Positions 1-7,757 of a stretch of DNA of 26,267 bases are shown here, piece by piece (position 1 is the first letter of the stretch; each line of letters begins with the position of its first letter). The translations under genes and the position numbers were made by a program. The DNA is from Caldisericota bacterium. Its GTDB lineage: Bacteria > Caldisericota > Caldisericia > B22-G15. The notes under the pieces are model-generated. The model worked only from the letters and a program-made list of their open reading frames with translations. It ran no database searches and was not told the origin of the DNA. The DNA lies in the NCBI GenBank assembly GCA_003648245.1, contig QMOO01000002.1, forward strand, positions 1-26,267, written 5' to 3'.

Positions 1-957
1 CCATTTTAATGCACCCCATTTAGAGTTGAACTCCATAAAAAAATCTATTTCATTTAAATTTTTAGTATATAAATTAGCTATATTTTCTCCATCATTTACT
101 TTCTTAGCTATTAACTCATTACCAGTGTATATAGATTGTTTAAATACAGAATTTGGAGGATAACCAAAGAGCAGAGGAACTAAATTACCTTCCAGATCTA
201 CATTCAAAGAAAAACCTTTTGAGCCCCATTTAAAAACCAGCGCATTTTCATCAGCAAATTCAAACAATCTTTGAAAAACTTTATATCCGTTTTTATCCAA
301 GGATTTCAAAAATTGTTCTCTATTGATCTTTGGAAGTGATGCAGATTTGGGCATTGATCTCAAAATGTCTTCTTTTCCTACAACAACCTCTCTGGTTATA
401 ATTCTCTCACCTGATTTAGTTTCAAAATATTTAAACTCTATACAATATATATCTATTCCCTTCTTTCTAAGAAATACTGCCGTCTGCTTAACTTCTCTTG
501 ATATATCCTGCGCAACTATAACAAGCTTTACAGACTTATTAAAAGAAACACTCTCTTCATCAAATTCACTATCTTTAAAATATTCCTTATGATATTCTTC
601 CAAAGATACTTCTTCCCCTAAATAGTTTTGAAAAATGTTATTTAGCTGGGTGTAGTCTAAACTTTCAACAAAAGAAGCATATTCAAGAACTTGTGCTACT
701 GTTTCCCTCGGAGTTCTTCCTCTCTTTAATTCAACAACCACCGTATTTCCATATTTATCAATTCCCAATAAGTCTATAAATGTGTTCAAAATCGTTGTAA
801 CCTGTCTACCAATAATAAGAATGTTTGAATCTTCAAAAAAATATTCAGGATTGTTTTCTAAAATATCCTCCAAATCTGCTTCTTGCTTTATCTGCTCAAA
901 TTTTTTCTCTCTATACGGAATTAATTTACCTTCTCTGCCAATAGTAAAAAGTTTCAT
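1..957 (-). CDS. NucS/DUF91-like PD-(D/E)XK nuclease (3' end outside window)
   Basis: The frame is open for 319 codons from the ATG at 957 to the window edge, so the C-terminus is missing. Residues 26-94 match the NucS/DUF91 nuclease core: an acidic helix followed by NNPEYF, then IIGRQ, IDLLG with Asp62, VVVELKRG with Glu76 and Lys78, and Gln89 in the QVLEYA helix. This spacing is the usual D...ExK...Q metal-dependent active site. In archaea and actinobacteria NucS/EndoMS cuts mismatched DNA; the many other members with this domain are largely uncharacterised, so a DNA-cleaving or repair role is inference. The part after residue 200 (IITREVVVGKEDI onward) resembles the extra C-terminal region of the bacterial members and I cannot name it. 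There is no Shine-Dalgarno sequence. An extended -10 lies 8 bases before the ATG, suggesting a leaderless message. The neighbouring gene remnant and tRNA suggest a variable locus. Confidence 0.8.
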   Translation of the reverse strand, partial: MKLFTIGREGKLIPYREKKFEQIKQEADLEDILENNPEYFFEDSNILIIGRQVTTILNTFIDLLGIDKYGNTVVVELKRGRTPRETVAQVLEYASFVESLDYTQLNNIFQNYLGEEVSLEEYHKEYFKDSEFDEESVSFNKSVKLVIVAQDISREVKQTAVFLRKKGIDIYCIEFKYFETKSGERIITREVVVGKEDILRSMPKSASLPKINREQFLKSLDKNGYKVFQRLFEFADENALVFKWGSKGFSLNVDLEGNLVPLLFGYPPNSVFKQSIYTGNELIAKKVNDGENIANLYTKNLNEIDFFMEFNSKWGALKW

Positions 958-965
958 TTGTATAA

Positions 966-974
966 ATTCTATCA
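966..974 (-). promoter_or_regulatory. Extended -10 promoter of the NucS-like gene, with overlapping dyad
   Basis: Read on the minus strand this is TGA-TAGAAT, ending 8 bases before the ATG at 957. The TGA is also the end of a perfect dyad at 972-987, TCACTT-ATTA-AAGTGA, placed where a repressor would block the polymerase. The promoter is inferred from similarity to the other promoters in the window. The dyad as an operator is speculative. Confidence 0.5.
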
Positions 975-994
975 CTTATTAAAGTGAATAACAA

Positions 995-1294
995 TTATGA
1001 TGAGATTAATTTCCCTACCCAGTTTTTAACCTTATCTCTTTCATTAAAATTAGGGGTTTTGAGCCATCCTTTAAAAATTCCACTCTCAATGATAAGATTA
1101 GAAACCTTTTTCTCAAGAGGCCTTAAGTAACGAATCTTAATATACCTCTCTGTAGGTTTACCAAACATCTGAGCAATACAAACTATAAATATGGCTACCT
1201 TCTTGTTTTTAAGTTCCAGCCTGTGATTATCAAGAAAAGAAATGACGCTCTTTAAAGGTCTTTCCCAGTATATGGGTGAACCAATGATAAAAAA
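995..1294 (-). pseudogene. Flavodoxin-like protein, N-terminally truncated remnant
   Basis: The minus-strand frame encodes about 99 residues beginning FFIIGSPIYWERPLKSVISF, continuing through KNKKVAIFIVCIAQ and ending VKNWVGKLISS, then a stop at 995-997. IIGSPIYW is the second FMN-binding loop of HemG-type flavodoxins, and KKVAIFIVC is the strand that follows. The first third of a flavodoxin, with the phosphate-binding T/S-rich loop (about 50-55 residues), is absent. Upstream, the frame runs straight into the tRNA-Ala gene and meets a TGA near its anticodon arm. No ATG, ribosome site or promoter precedes the conserved part; the first in-frame ATG is about 43 codons in. I read this as the 3' remnant of a gene cut by a deletion or rearrangement at the tRNA. 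A short translated protein from a non-standard start is less likely. Confidence 0.7.
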
Positions 1295-1296
1295 TT

Positions 1297-1371
1297 TGGT
1301 GGAGCAGACGGGATTTGAACCCGTGGCCTCCTGAGTGCAAATCAGGTGCTCTCCCGCTGAGCTACTGCCCC
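1297..1371 (-). tRNA. tRNA-Ala (anticodon UGC)
   Basis: The gene is 72 bases plus an encoded CCA (1297-1299). The acceptor stem GGGGCAG/CTGCTCC carries the G3-U70 wobble that identifies alanine tRNAs. The anticodon stem CCTGA/TCAGG encloses the loop TTTGCAC, giving UGC. The T arm ACGGG-TTCAAAT-CCCGT is intact. It is divergent from proB, and the two promoters overlap. Confidence 0.97.
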
Positions 1372-1382
1372 ACGCTCTAAAA

Positions 1383-1410
1383 ATTATACCATAAATTTTA
1401 TATGATACAA
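1383..1410 (-). promoter_or_regulatory. Promoter of tRNA-Ala
   Basis: On the minus strand: TTGTAT (1405-1410), a 16-base spacer, then TATAAT (1383-1388) preceded by TGG, an extended -10. The hexamer ends 11 bases before the tRNA 5' end. It shares bases with the oppositely directed proB promoter, so the two may compete for polymerase. Confidence 0.65.
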
Positions 1411-1411
1411 T
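1403..1411 (+). promoter_or_regulatory. Extended -10 promoter of proB
   Basis: TGA-TACAAT ends 6 bases before the proB ATG at 1418. Transcription would begin at or next to the A of the start codon. No ribosome binding site lies between, so the message is probably leaderless. Confidence 0.6.
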
Positions 1412-1417
1412 TAATTC

Positions 1418-2518
1418 ATGAAGGTTGTTGTAAAGATAGGCACAGCATCTCTCACCAACGAAGAAACTGGCTTCCCAAAACCTGAAATTTTAGGTGAAAT
1501 CTCAGAAGCATTTTCATACATGATAAAGAAAGGCATAAAGCCTGTTCTTGTAACCTCTGGAGCCATAGGTCTCGGGTTAAAACCCCTCGGATTTAAAAAG
1601 AGACCTAAAACTATTACTCTTAAACAGGCTGCAGCGGCTGTAGGACAGGGACTTTTAATGCATATATACTCACAATTTTTCTCTCTTTTAGATATAAAAA
1701 TCGCTCAAATTCTCTTAACAAGAGAAGATATAATAAACAGGGAAAGATACATAAATGCTCAAAAAACTTTTGAAACTTTACTTCAAAAAGGTATTGTCCC
1801 CATAGTAAACGAAAATGATGTTGTGGCAGTAGAGGAAATTAAATTTGGTGACAATGATACACTCTCTGCCATAGTCTCAACAATAATTGATGCAGATATG
1901 TTAATAATACTGACAACCACCGATGGAGTCTACACTAAAGATCCTACAGTTCACAAAGATGCAAAAAGAATAAAGGCGGTGAAGGAGCTTACAAAAGAAC
2001 TTCTTTCTTATGTAACAAAAACAAAGACAACACTTGGCGTAGGAGGAATGGAGACAAAAATAAAAGCAGCAGAGATAGCAACAAATGTTGGAGTGAAGGT
2101 TATAATCGGAAGCGGAAAAAATCCTTATAAAACCATTGTTGGTGCCATAGAAGGAGAAGACGTGGGAACCCTATTCTTTCCAAAAAAGAAACACCTTGAT
2201 TCAAGAAAAAGGTGGATACTCTATGGTTTAACTCCAAAAGGTGAGATAATTATTGATGAGGGAGCAAAAGAAGCTATAAAAGATAAAGGTAAGAGCTTAC
2301 TCGCTGCAGGAATTGTTGACGTAAAGGGAAACTTTATGGCAGGAGAAACCGTGAAAGTAATTGATAGAAAGGGGAAGTTTATTGGACAGGGAATAGTTAG
2401 ATATTCCTCGGGGGTATTAAAAACCATAAAAGGAAAGAAAACAAAGGAGATAGAAAGAATACTTGGCTTTCTACCCTTTGAAGAGGTTATCCATAGGGAC
2501 GATCTTTCAATAATATAA
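1418..2518 (+). CDS. proB: Glutamate 5-kinase with PUA domain
   Basis: Phosphorylates glutamate with ATP, the first step of proline synthesis, in the cytoplasm. The amino-acid kinase domain spans about residues 1-250: VVKIGTASL (start of the ATP site), VTSGAIGLG near residue 45, the glutamate/proline-sensing stretch VPIVNENDVVAVEEIKFGDND, the nucleotide loop LTTTDGVYTKDP, and GVGGMETKIKAA. A PUA domain follows from about residue 270 to the end (SLLAAGIVDVKGNFMAGETV). The 366-residue length fits the two-domain form. The ATG at 1418 is kept because it precedes the kinase core directly and is 6 bases after an extended -10; there is no Shine-Dalgarno sequence. It heads the run proB - M18 peptidase - ychF. 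The usual partner proA is not in the window, so the operon does not encode the whole pathway. Confidence 0.95.
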   Translation: MKVVVKIGTASLTNEETGFPKPEILGEISEAFSYMIKKGIKPVLVTSGAIGLGLKPLGFKKRPKTITLKQAAAAVGQGLLMHIYSQFFSLLDIKIAQILLTREDIINRERYINAQKTFETLLQKGIVPIVNENDVVAVEEIKFGDNDTLSAIVSTIIDADMLIILTTTDGVYTKDPTVHKDAKRIKAVKELTKELLSYVTKTKTTLGVGGMETKIKAAEIATNVGVKVIIGSGKNPYKTIVGAIEGEDVGTLFFPKKKHLDSRKRWILYGLTPKGEIIIDEGAKEAIKDKGKSLLAAGIVDVKGNFMAGETVKVIDRKGKFIGQGIVRYSSGVLKTIKGKKTKEIERILGFLPFEEVIHRDDLSII

Positions 2519-2529
2519 AGGAGGTTTAT

Positions 2530-3876
2530 ATGGAAGAGTTAAACTACAAGGAGAAGAACGTGTGGGATGTCTACAACGAAAAAGAGATTGAAGAAATCTC
2601 TAAAGATTACATCTCGTTTATGTCCAGGGTAAAAACTGAAAGAGAGTTTGTTAAAGAAGCAGAAAAATTACTTAAACAGGAAGGTTTTTCCAATATTGAT
2701 GAGGATGGTGTTCATTCAGATAAACTCTACAGGAAATTTAAAGAAAAAGCCATTATTATCTTCCTCAAAGGAAAAAGAGGGATAGAAGAGGGTTTTAATC
2801 TTGTCACAGCACACCTTGATTCACCAAGAATAGATTTAAAGCAAAAACCTCTTTATGAGGATGGAAAACTTGCTTTCTTTGAAACACATTATTATGGAGG
2901 TATAAAGAAGTATCAATGGGTAACTATACCTCTTGTGTTGAGGGGAGTTATTGTAAAGGGAGATGGAGGCGTTGTGGAGATTAATACAGAGAATGATGGG
3001 TATTTCTTTACAATACCTGATCTTCTTCCCCACCTTGGAAGAAAGCAGATGGAGAAAAAAGCAAAAGAGGTTATACCTGGAGAGAATCTTAACTTACTTG
3101 TAGGTTCAAAACCATTAAAGGACGAAAAAGAAGAAAAGATTAAGAAAAACATCCTCAACATGCTAAAGGAACTATATGGAATTAAGGAAGAAGATTTTAT
3201 TTCAAGCGAACTCTCTTTGGTACCTGCAGGAGAAGCAAGGGAGGTTGGATTTGATAGAAGTTTCATCCTCTCCTATGGACATGACGATAGAATCTGCTCA
3301 TATGCCGCTCTTAAAGGAATAATGAGCATTGATAAACCGGAGAAATGGGCTGTGGTTTATCTTGTAGATAAAGAAGAGATAGGCTCAGAAGGTAACACAT
3401 CTGCTCAATCTATGTTTTTTGAGGAAACTCTGTTCAATTTTGTAAAAGACTACTCCTCCCTTTTATCTATATACCTGAAATCAAGTGTTCTTTCAGGAGA
3501 TGTCAACGCAGCATTTGACCCAAATTATAAAGAGGTGTTTGAGCCCAAAAATGCAGCATTTATAAATCAGGGGTTGGTAATTACAAAATTTACAGGAAGT
3601 GGTGGTAAATACCACTCCAATGATGCAACTGCTGAATTTGTGGGAAAAATAAGAAAACTCTTTAATGAGGAAAAGGTTGTATGGCAAACAGGAGAACTTG
3701 GAAAAGTAGATGAAGGTGGTGGTGGCACAGTAGCATTGTACTTTGCAAGAAAAGGAATGGATGTTATAGATTGTGGTCCAGCAGTTCTTTCCATGCATGC
3801 TCCTTTTGAGGTTGCATCAAAAGGCGATTTATATGCATCATTCCATGGATATAAGGTGTTTCTGGAGAAGTTCTAA
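2530..3876 (+). CDS. M18 family aminopeptidase (aminopeptidase I)
   Basis: Zinc aminopeptidase that removes N-terminal residues from peptides in the cytoplasm. The 448 residues show all the dinuclear zinc-site motifs of the M18 family in order: AHLDSPR (His95, Asp97), GHDDR (Asp252), DKEEIGSEGNT (Glu282 and Glu283), SGDVNAAFDP (Asp324) and SMHAPFE (His423). The SGGKYHSNDA and GKVDEGGGGTVA loops near the C-terminus are also typical. An AAGGAGG ribosome site ends 5 bases before the ATG, and the gene starts 11 bases after the proB stop, so both are probably on one transcript. M18 enzymes often form large tetrahedral assemblies; whether this one does cannot be seen. Its role beside proB may be amino-acid recycling, which is inference. 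Confidence 0.93.
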   Translation: MEELNYKEKNVWDVYNEKEIEEISKDYISFMSRVKTEREFVKEAEKLLKQEGFSNIDEDGVHSDKLYRKFKEKAIIIFLKGKRGIEEGFNLVTAHLDSPRIDLKQKPLYEDGKLAFFETHYYGGIKKYQWVTIPLVLRGVIVKGDGGVVEINTENDGYFFTIPDLLPHLGRKQMEKKAKEVIPGENLNLLVGSKPLKDEKEEKIKKNILNMLKELYGIKEEDFISSELSLVPAGEAREVGFDRSFILSYGHDDRICSYAALKGIMSIDKPEKWAVVYLVDKEEIGSEGNTSAQSMFFEETLFNFVKDYSSLLSIYLKSSVLSGDVNAAFDPNYKEVFEPKNAAFINQGLVITKFTGSGGKYHSNDATAEFVGKIRKLFNEEKVVWQTGELGKVDEGGGGTVALYFARKGMDVIDCGPAVLSMHAPFEVASKGDLYASFHGYKVFLEKF

Positions 3877-4967
3877 TGGAAATAGGGATAATAGGTCTTC
3901 CAAATGCCGGGAAATCCACTCTTTTTAAAGCGCTTACCGGAAATGAAGTTCATATAGAGGCATTTCCTTTTTCTACAGTAAACCCTAATATAGGAGTTGT
4001 AGCTGTACCCGATGAAAGATTAAAACTTATAGCAGATGTTATAAAACCCGACAAGGTCATCCCGGCATTTATAAAATTTTACGATATTGCAGGACTTGTG
4101 AAAGGTGCATCAAAGGGAGAGGGGCTTGGAAACAAGTTCCTCTCCGAAATAAGAGCAACCTCTGGCATCGTTGAGGTTGTGAGATGTTTCAGAGACGAGA
4201 GTGTAGCTCATGTTGAGGGAAATATTGATCCAGTAAGAGATATAGAAATAGTGCATCTTGAGATAATAATGTCTGATCTTGAAATAGTAGAAAGAAACCT
4301 TGAAAAAATTTCTCATGCCTACAAATCTGGAAAAAAGGAATTAAAACATGAGTATGAGGCTTTAACATTTGCAAAGGAAGTACTGAATAAAGGAAAGTGG
4401 CTTAGAGATGAAAAACTCAGAAATGAATGGATAAATGTTTACAAAAATTACAACCTTCTTACAATAAAGCCCTTAATAATAGTTGGGAATATTGGAGAAG
4501 ATGAATTAATAGGTGAAGAAACAGAGGAAATGAAAAAGCTTAAGGAATTTACAAAACTAAAAGGTTATCCACTCATATTTATCTCCTGTAAACTCGAAGC
4601 AGAAATAGTAAACATGGACGAAAAAGAGAAAAAAGAATTCCTTTCTGATATAGGTCTTAAAGAAACTGGTTTAGAAAAATTAATAAAAGAATCCTATAAA
4701 CTGCTTGATTTAATAACATTCTTTACATATGCAAACAATATCCTACAAGCCTGGGCTATAAAAAGGGGCACCCTGGCTCCCCAGGCAGCAGGTAAAATCC
4801 ACTCAGATATGGAAAAGGGTTTTATCAAAGCAGAAGTTATAAATTTCGAAGATATAAAGAGAGTCAACTCTTTACATCAAGCAAGAGAGAAGGGACTTAT
4901 AAAGATAGAAGGCAGAGAATACGAGGTTCAGGACGGAGACATAATATACTTTAAATTTAACGTTTAG
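3876..4967 (+). CDS. ychF: YchF/OLA1-type ribosome-associated ATPase (Obg family)
   Basis: Cytoplasmic P-loop NTPase of the Obg superfamily that uses ATP and binds ribosomes. The 363 residues carry GLPNAGKST (P-loop, residues 7-15), DIAGLVKGAS...GEGLGN (switch II, from residue 70), and a fourth nucleotide motif reading NIGE where GTPases have NKxD, the known basis for ATP preference in this family. A helical coiled-coil segment lies at about residues 130-170. The C-terminal TGS domain includes AWAIKRGTLAPQAAGKIHSDMEKGFI. The start codon overlaps the stop of the M18 peptidase by one base (TAATG), indicating coupled translation. Its 3' end overlaps the convergent fur gene by 11 bases, with no terminator between them. 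Confidence 0.96.
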   Translation: MEIGIIGLPNAGKSTLFKALTGNEVHIEAFPFSTVNPNIGVVAVPDERLKLIADVIKPDKVIPAFIKFYDIAGLVKGASKGEGLGNKFLSEIRATSGIVEVVRCFRDESVAHVEGNIDPVRDIEIVHLEIIMSDLEIVERNLEKISHAYKSGKKELKHEYEALTFAKEVLNKGKWLRDEKLRNEWINVYKNYNLLTIKPLIIVGNIGEDELIGEETEEMKKLKEFTKLKGYPLIFISCKLEAEIVNMDEKEKKEFLSDIGLKETGLEKLIKESYKLLDLITFFTYANNILQAWAIKRGTLAPQAAGKIHSDMEKGFIKAEVINFEDIKRVNSLHQAREKGLIKIEGREYEVQDGDIIYFKFNV

Positions 4968-5388
4968 TTCTCTTTAACTTAAGTCTACAACTTTTGCAAA
5001 TTCCATATATTTCAACTATATAGGAAACAGGGGTAAAATCTTCTTCAGAACTTTCTATACCCACAAGTTTCATAAGCTTCTCTGGTGGAACACCTTTTAT
5101 TTCTTCAATTTTTCCACAATCACTACATATAAGATGTATGTGTGGCTTATAGGAGAGTTCGTAGCTCATGTGTCTTTTGGAAAATGTGGATTTCTTTACT
5201 ATTCCAGCTCTTTCAAGAATCTTTAAGGTTCTATAAACAGTGGTAAGACTTACGCCTTTTTTCTTTAGAGCCTTGTATATATCTTCCGCTGAGAGATGTT
5301 TTCCCCTGTTCTTCTTCAAAAAAGAAATTATCTCCCTTCTTCCTTTGCTCATTCTGTAACCAAGGTTGGTTAAAGTCTTTTCTATCAT
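4957..5388 (-). CDS. Fur-family metal- or peroxide-responsive transcription regulator
   Basis: DNA-binding dimeric repressor of 143 residues. The winged helix spans about residues 1-75, with recognition helix SLTTVYRTLKILERAGIV. The dimerisation domain has PHIHLICSDCG (His83, His85, Cys88, Cys91) and a second CKSC pair (Cys131, Cys134), which together make the structural zinc site. The sequence does not separate Fur, Zur and PerR; I see no decisive residue, so no symbol is given. The ATG overlaps the stop of the upstream amidase gene (ATGA), and GGTGAGGAGG just before it serves as ribosome site. It is the last gene of the nucleoside-uptake operon. A regulator in that position could control the operon or simply be co-transcribed. 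Confidence 0.9.
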   Translation of the reverse strand: MIEKTLTNLGYRMSKGRREIISFLKKNRGKHLSAEDIYKALKKKGVSLTTVYRTLKILERAGIVKKSTFSKRHMSYELSYKPHIHLICSDCGKIEEIKGVPPEKLMKLVGIESSEEDFTPVSYIVEIYGICKSCRLKLKRTKR

Positions 5389-5891
5389 ACCTCCTCACCT
5401 TCCAGATAAATAAAGAAAAATTTTAAAATATTTAATATTAAAAGATCTCTTATCTTGCTTCTTGTTCCAGAAAGTAGAAATCTTTTAGATAAAATACCTT
5501 CTTCAGAATACACAGATGAATAGACAAGTCCTTTTCTTTTATTTTCAAGCACCGAAGGTCCAAGATTTCCCGTAGCTGATATACCGTAATAGGAATTTAG
5601 TTTCTCCTTTACCTTTTTAGCCATCTCAATGGACATTTCTTCACTTACAACACCAAACTTTTCAACTATGTTTTTATCCACCCCAAGAACGTCTGTCTTA
5701 ACTTCTGCCTGATAGGTAACAATACCTCCTTTAAAAAAATCTGAAGAGCCCGGCAGTAGGGAGAAGAAGGAGGAGAGATAACCTCCTGTACATGATTCAG
5801 CAGTGGAAAGGGTTCTCTCTCTTGAGATAAGAAAATGTTTTATCTTAAATAAAAGTTCTTTATCAGTCCTTTCTAAAGTATAGGGAAGCAA
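5385..5891 (-). CDS. pncC: CinA C-terminal domain protein, probable NMN amidohydrolase (PncC)
   Basis: Stand-alone CinA-C domain. Characterised members hydrolyse the amide of nicotinamide mononucleotide, giving nicotinic acid mononucleotide for NAD recycling. The motif TLSTAESCTGGYLSS holds the catalytic Ser, followed by DFFKGGIVTYQAEVKTDVLGV, both well conserved. The later glycine-rich loop reads SATGNLGPSVLENKRKGLVY, whereas most family members have G-V-T-G-I-A-G-P plus a longer insert, so activity is less certain than the first motif suggests. I start at TTG 5891 because GGAGG lies 5 bases upstream. The ATG at 5912 would add seven residues but has no ribosome site. Either start lies inside the end of psuG, so translation is coupled. 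The other end overlaps fur by 4 bases. Confidence 0.8.
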   Translation of the reverse strand: MLPYTLERTDKELLFKIKHFLISRERTLSTAESCTGGYLSSFFSLLPGSSDFFKGGIVTYQAEVKTDVLGVDKNIVEKFGVVSEEMSIEMAKKVKEKLNSYYGISATGNLGPSVLENKRKGLVYSSVYSEEGILSKRFLLSGTRSKIRDLLILNILKFFFIYLEGEEV

Positions 5892-6765
5892 GTTTTCCTC
5901 CAAGTTTCGCATTGTTAAGAAGTAGTGAAATGTTTGATCTGAGAGTTCTACCTTCGCTTCTCTTATGTAACTCAGCGAGTATGTAAGGAGTAACTTCCTT
6001 ACCTCTTACCCCTTTCTTATCAATGTCAGAAAGAATTTCTTTCATAAGACCTTCAAAATATCCCCTGTCTATCTCGTCCTCCTCTGGTATAGGATTAACC
6101 ACTAGAAGAGCTGTGTTTGAAACTTTATCCCACACCCTTATGAAATCCACCAACTCTTCAACAGAATCCACATACATATCAAGGGAAATGTCAGTTTCTC
6201 TAAAGTAAAATCCTGGTAGTTTCTTTGTTTTAAACCCAACCACACCAATACCAAGGGTCTCAAGAAGTTCCCATGTTTTCTCTATATCAAGAATTGATTT
6301 AAAACCAGATGATATCACAACCACCTTATACTTACTCATAGCAATAAGATCCGCCGATACATCAAAGACATTGGGCATACCTCTATGAACTCCCCCTGTC
6401 CCGCCTGTAACAAAAAACATGAGGTTAAATAAGCTCATTATAGAAATGGAACCTGAAACAGTGAGTGCCCCGCTTCTCTTTTGTGCCAGAAGATAGGGTA
6501 TATCTCTCATATTTGCTTTAAAAATTCCCTCGCCTTTCCCAAAGAATTCAAAATCGTCCTCAGAGAATCCAATAACTATTTTACCTTCCTTGATGCCGAG
6601 TGTGAGAGGTATACTGCCCTCTTCTCTTATTTTGGACTCCATATCCTTTGCAAGTTTCACATTATCTGGATATGGAAGACCAAAGGTTATTACAGTACTT
6701 TCCAAACACACATGTGGAAAGAAAGGGCTTTTAAACTCTGGTGAAAATGATAAAAAATTCTTCAT
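5863..6765 (-). CDS. psuG: Pseudouridine-5'-phosphate glycosidase
   Basis: Splits pseudouridine 5'-phosphate into uracil and ribose 5-phosphate in the cytoplasm, breaking a C-C glycosidic bond. The 300 residues match the PsuG/IndA family over their full length: CLESTVITFGLPYPDN with Glu22, IFKANMRDIP, FVTGGTGGVHRG at 118-128, FDVSADL, SSGFKSILD with Lys156 at the Schiff-base lysine position, and VVNPIPEED. One deviation is Phe in ITFG where most members have His. The ATG overlaps the stop of the upstream permease (ATGA). Its place after a nucleoside ABC importer suggests that imported pseudouridine is salvaged, but no pseudouridine kinase (PsuK) is in the window, so the phosphorylation step must be encoded elsewhere or the substrate arises from RNA turnover. 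Confidence 0.93.
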   Translation of the reverse strand: MKNFLSFSPEFKSPFFPHVCLESTVITFGLPYPDNVKLAKDMESKIREEGSIPLTLGIKEGKIVIGFSEDDFEFFGKGEGIFKANMRDIPYLLAQKRSGALTVSGSISIMSLFNLMFFVTGGTGGVHRGMPNVFDVSADLIAMSKYKVVVISSGFKSILDIEKTWELLETLGIGVVGFKTKKLPGFYFRETDISLDMYVDSVEELVDFIRVWDKVSNTALLVVNPIPEEDEIDRGYFEGLMKEILSDIDKKGVRGKEVTPYILAELHKRSEGRTLRSNISLLLNNAKLGGKLASLYFRKD

Positions 6766-7757
6766 AGTTTTTCTCCTTTTTCGTAAGGTATTCCATCAGC
6801 TGCGGGAGGTGTTGCTCTTCCAACAAATCCCGCAAGAACAAGCAGGGTTAAAATATAGGGAAGGGCAAGGAAGAAACCTCTTGGTATAATATTCAAAAGC
6901 TGAGGAGCAGAGGTTTGAATGTATATTTGAACTACTGTAGCAAGGGTAAAGAAAAGGGCTGCAAAGAATGTTCCTATTGGAGTCCACTTACCAAAAATCA
7001 TTGCGGCAAGAGCTATGAAACCCAACCCTGCTGGCATATGATTGTCAAATAGATCCAGCTGTCCTATGGACATTGAAGCACCTGCAAGAGCTGCAAGTAT
7101 TCCTGAAGCGATTACTGCAAGGTACCTTACAAGATAGACATTTATTCCAAGAGTATCTGCTGCTTTTGGATGTTCTCCAACAGACCTGTGTCTTAACCCC
7201 CATGGAGTATAGTAGAGATAGAAATGAATAACAAAAGGAAGAATTAACGCAAGGAATACAAATATATTCATCGCTTCAAAGAGTTCTCCCACTATAGGAA
7301 GTTTTGCAAGATGTGGTAAAAGTGGTTTGTTCATAAAGGAAGCCACAGATGGAGAATGTCCTGTTGTGTTAAAGTATCTTTCAAGGAAAAATGTCATTCC
7401 TCCAAGTGCAAATACATTTATGGCGACTCCTGAAACAATTTGATTTCCCCTTAAAGATACAGAGATATAAGCATGAAGAAGTCCAACCAGAATTCCTATA
7501 CCTATGGCGAAGAGTATTCCAACCCATGGGTTTCCTGCAAGAGGATCCTTTCCTCCCAGTATTGGGTCAATCTTAGTGGAAGAAATATAGGCACCCAATA
7601 CAGCAAAAAAACCTCCCATTCTCATAATTCCTTCAAGAGCTATATTTACCACACCTGCATTTTCACACATTACACCACCGAGACCAGCGAGAATTATAGG
7701 AGTCCCAAACTGTAACATAGAAGAAATAAAGGAAACTATCGTTTTAGCTAACTCCAC
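6762..7757 (-). CDS. Nucleoside ABC transporter permease (second subunit)
   Basis: Integral membrane subunit of a BMP-type nucleoside importer, 331 residues with about eight to ten hydrophobic segments. The signature GLGGVMCENAGVVNIALEGIMRMGGFFA near residues 25-50 is characteristic of the smaller permease of this family (the NupQ/NupC type). Later GEHPKAADTLGINVYLVRY and the glycine-rich LDLFDNHMPAGLGFIALAAMIFGKW are also conserved. The start is GTG at 7757, with GGAGG 7 bases upstream and a 14-base overlap with the preceding permease. It would pair with that permease as a heterodimer driven by the ATPase two genes upstream. Substrate is inferred from the family and from psuG immediately downstream; simple sugars are possible but less likely. 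Confidence 0.92.
   Translation of the reverse strand: MELAKTIVSFISSMLQFGTPIILAGLGGVMCENAGVVNIALEGIMRMGGFFAVLGAYISSTKIDPILGGKDPLAGNPWVGILFAIGIGILVGLLHAYISVSLRGNQIVSGVAINVFALGGMTFFLERYFNTTGHSPSVASFMNKPLLPHLAKLPIVGELFEAMNIFVFLALILPFVIHFYLYYTPWGLRHRSVGEHPKAADTLGINVYLVRYLAVIASGILAALAGASMSIGQLDLFDNHMPAGLGFIALAAMIFGKWTPIGTFFAALFFTLATVVQIYIQTSAPQLLNIIPRGFFLALPYILTLLVLAGFVGRATPPAADGIPYEKGEKL

Noticed and set aside
4957..4967. Overlap of the ychF and fur 3' ends as a regulatory antisense pair
   Set aside because: Eleven bases of tail-to-tail overlap are common in compact genomes; nothing further suggests regulation.
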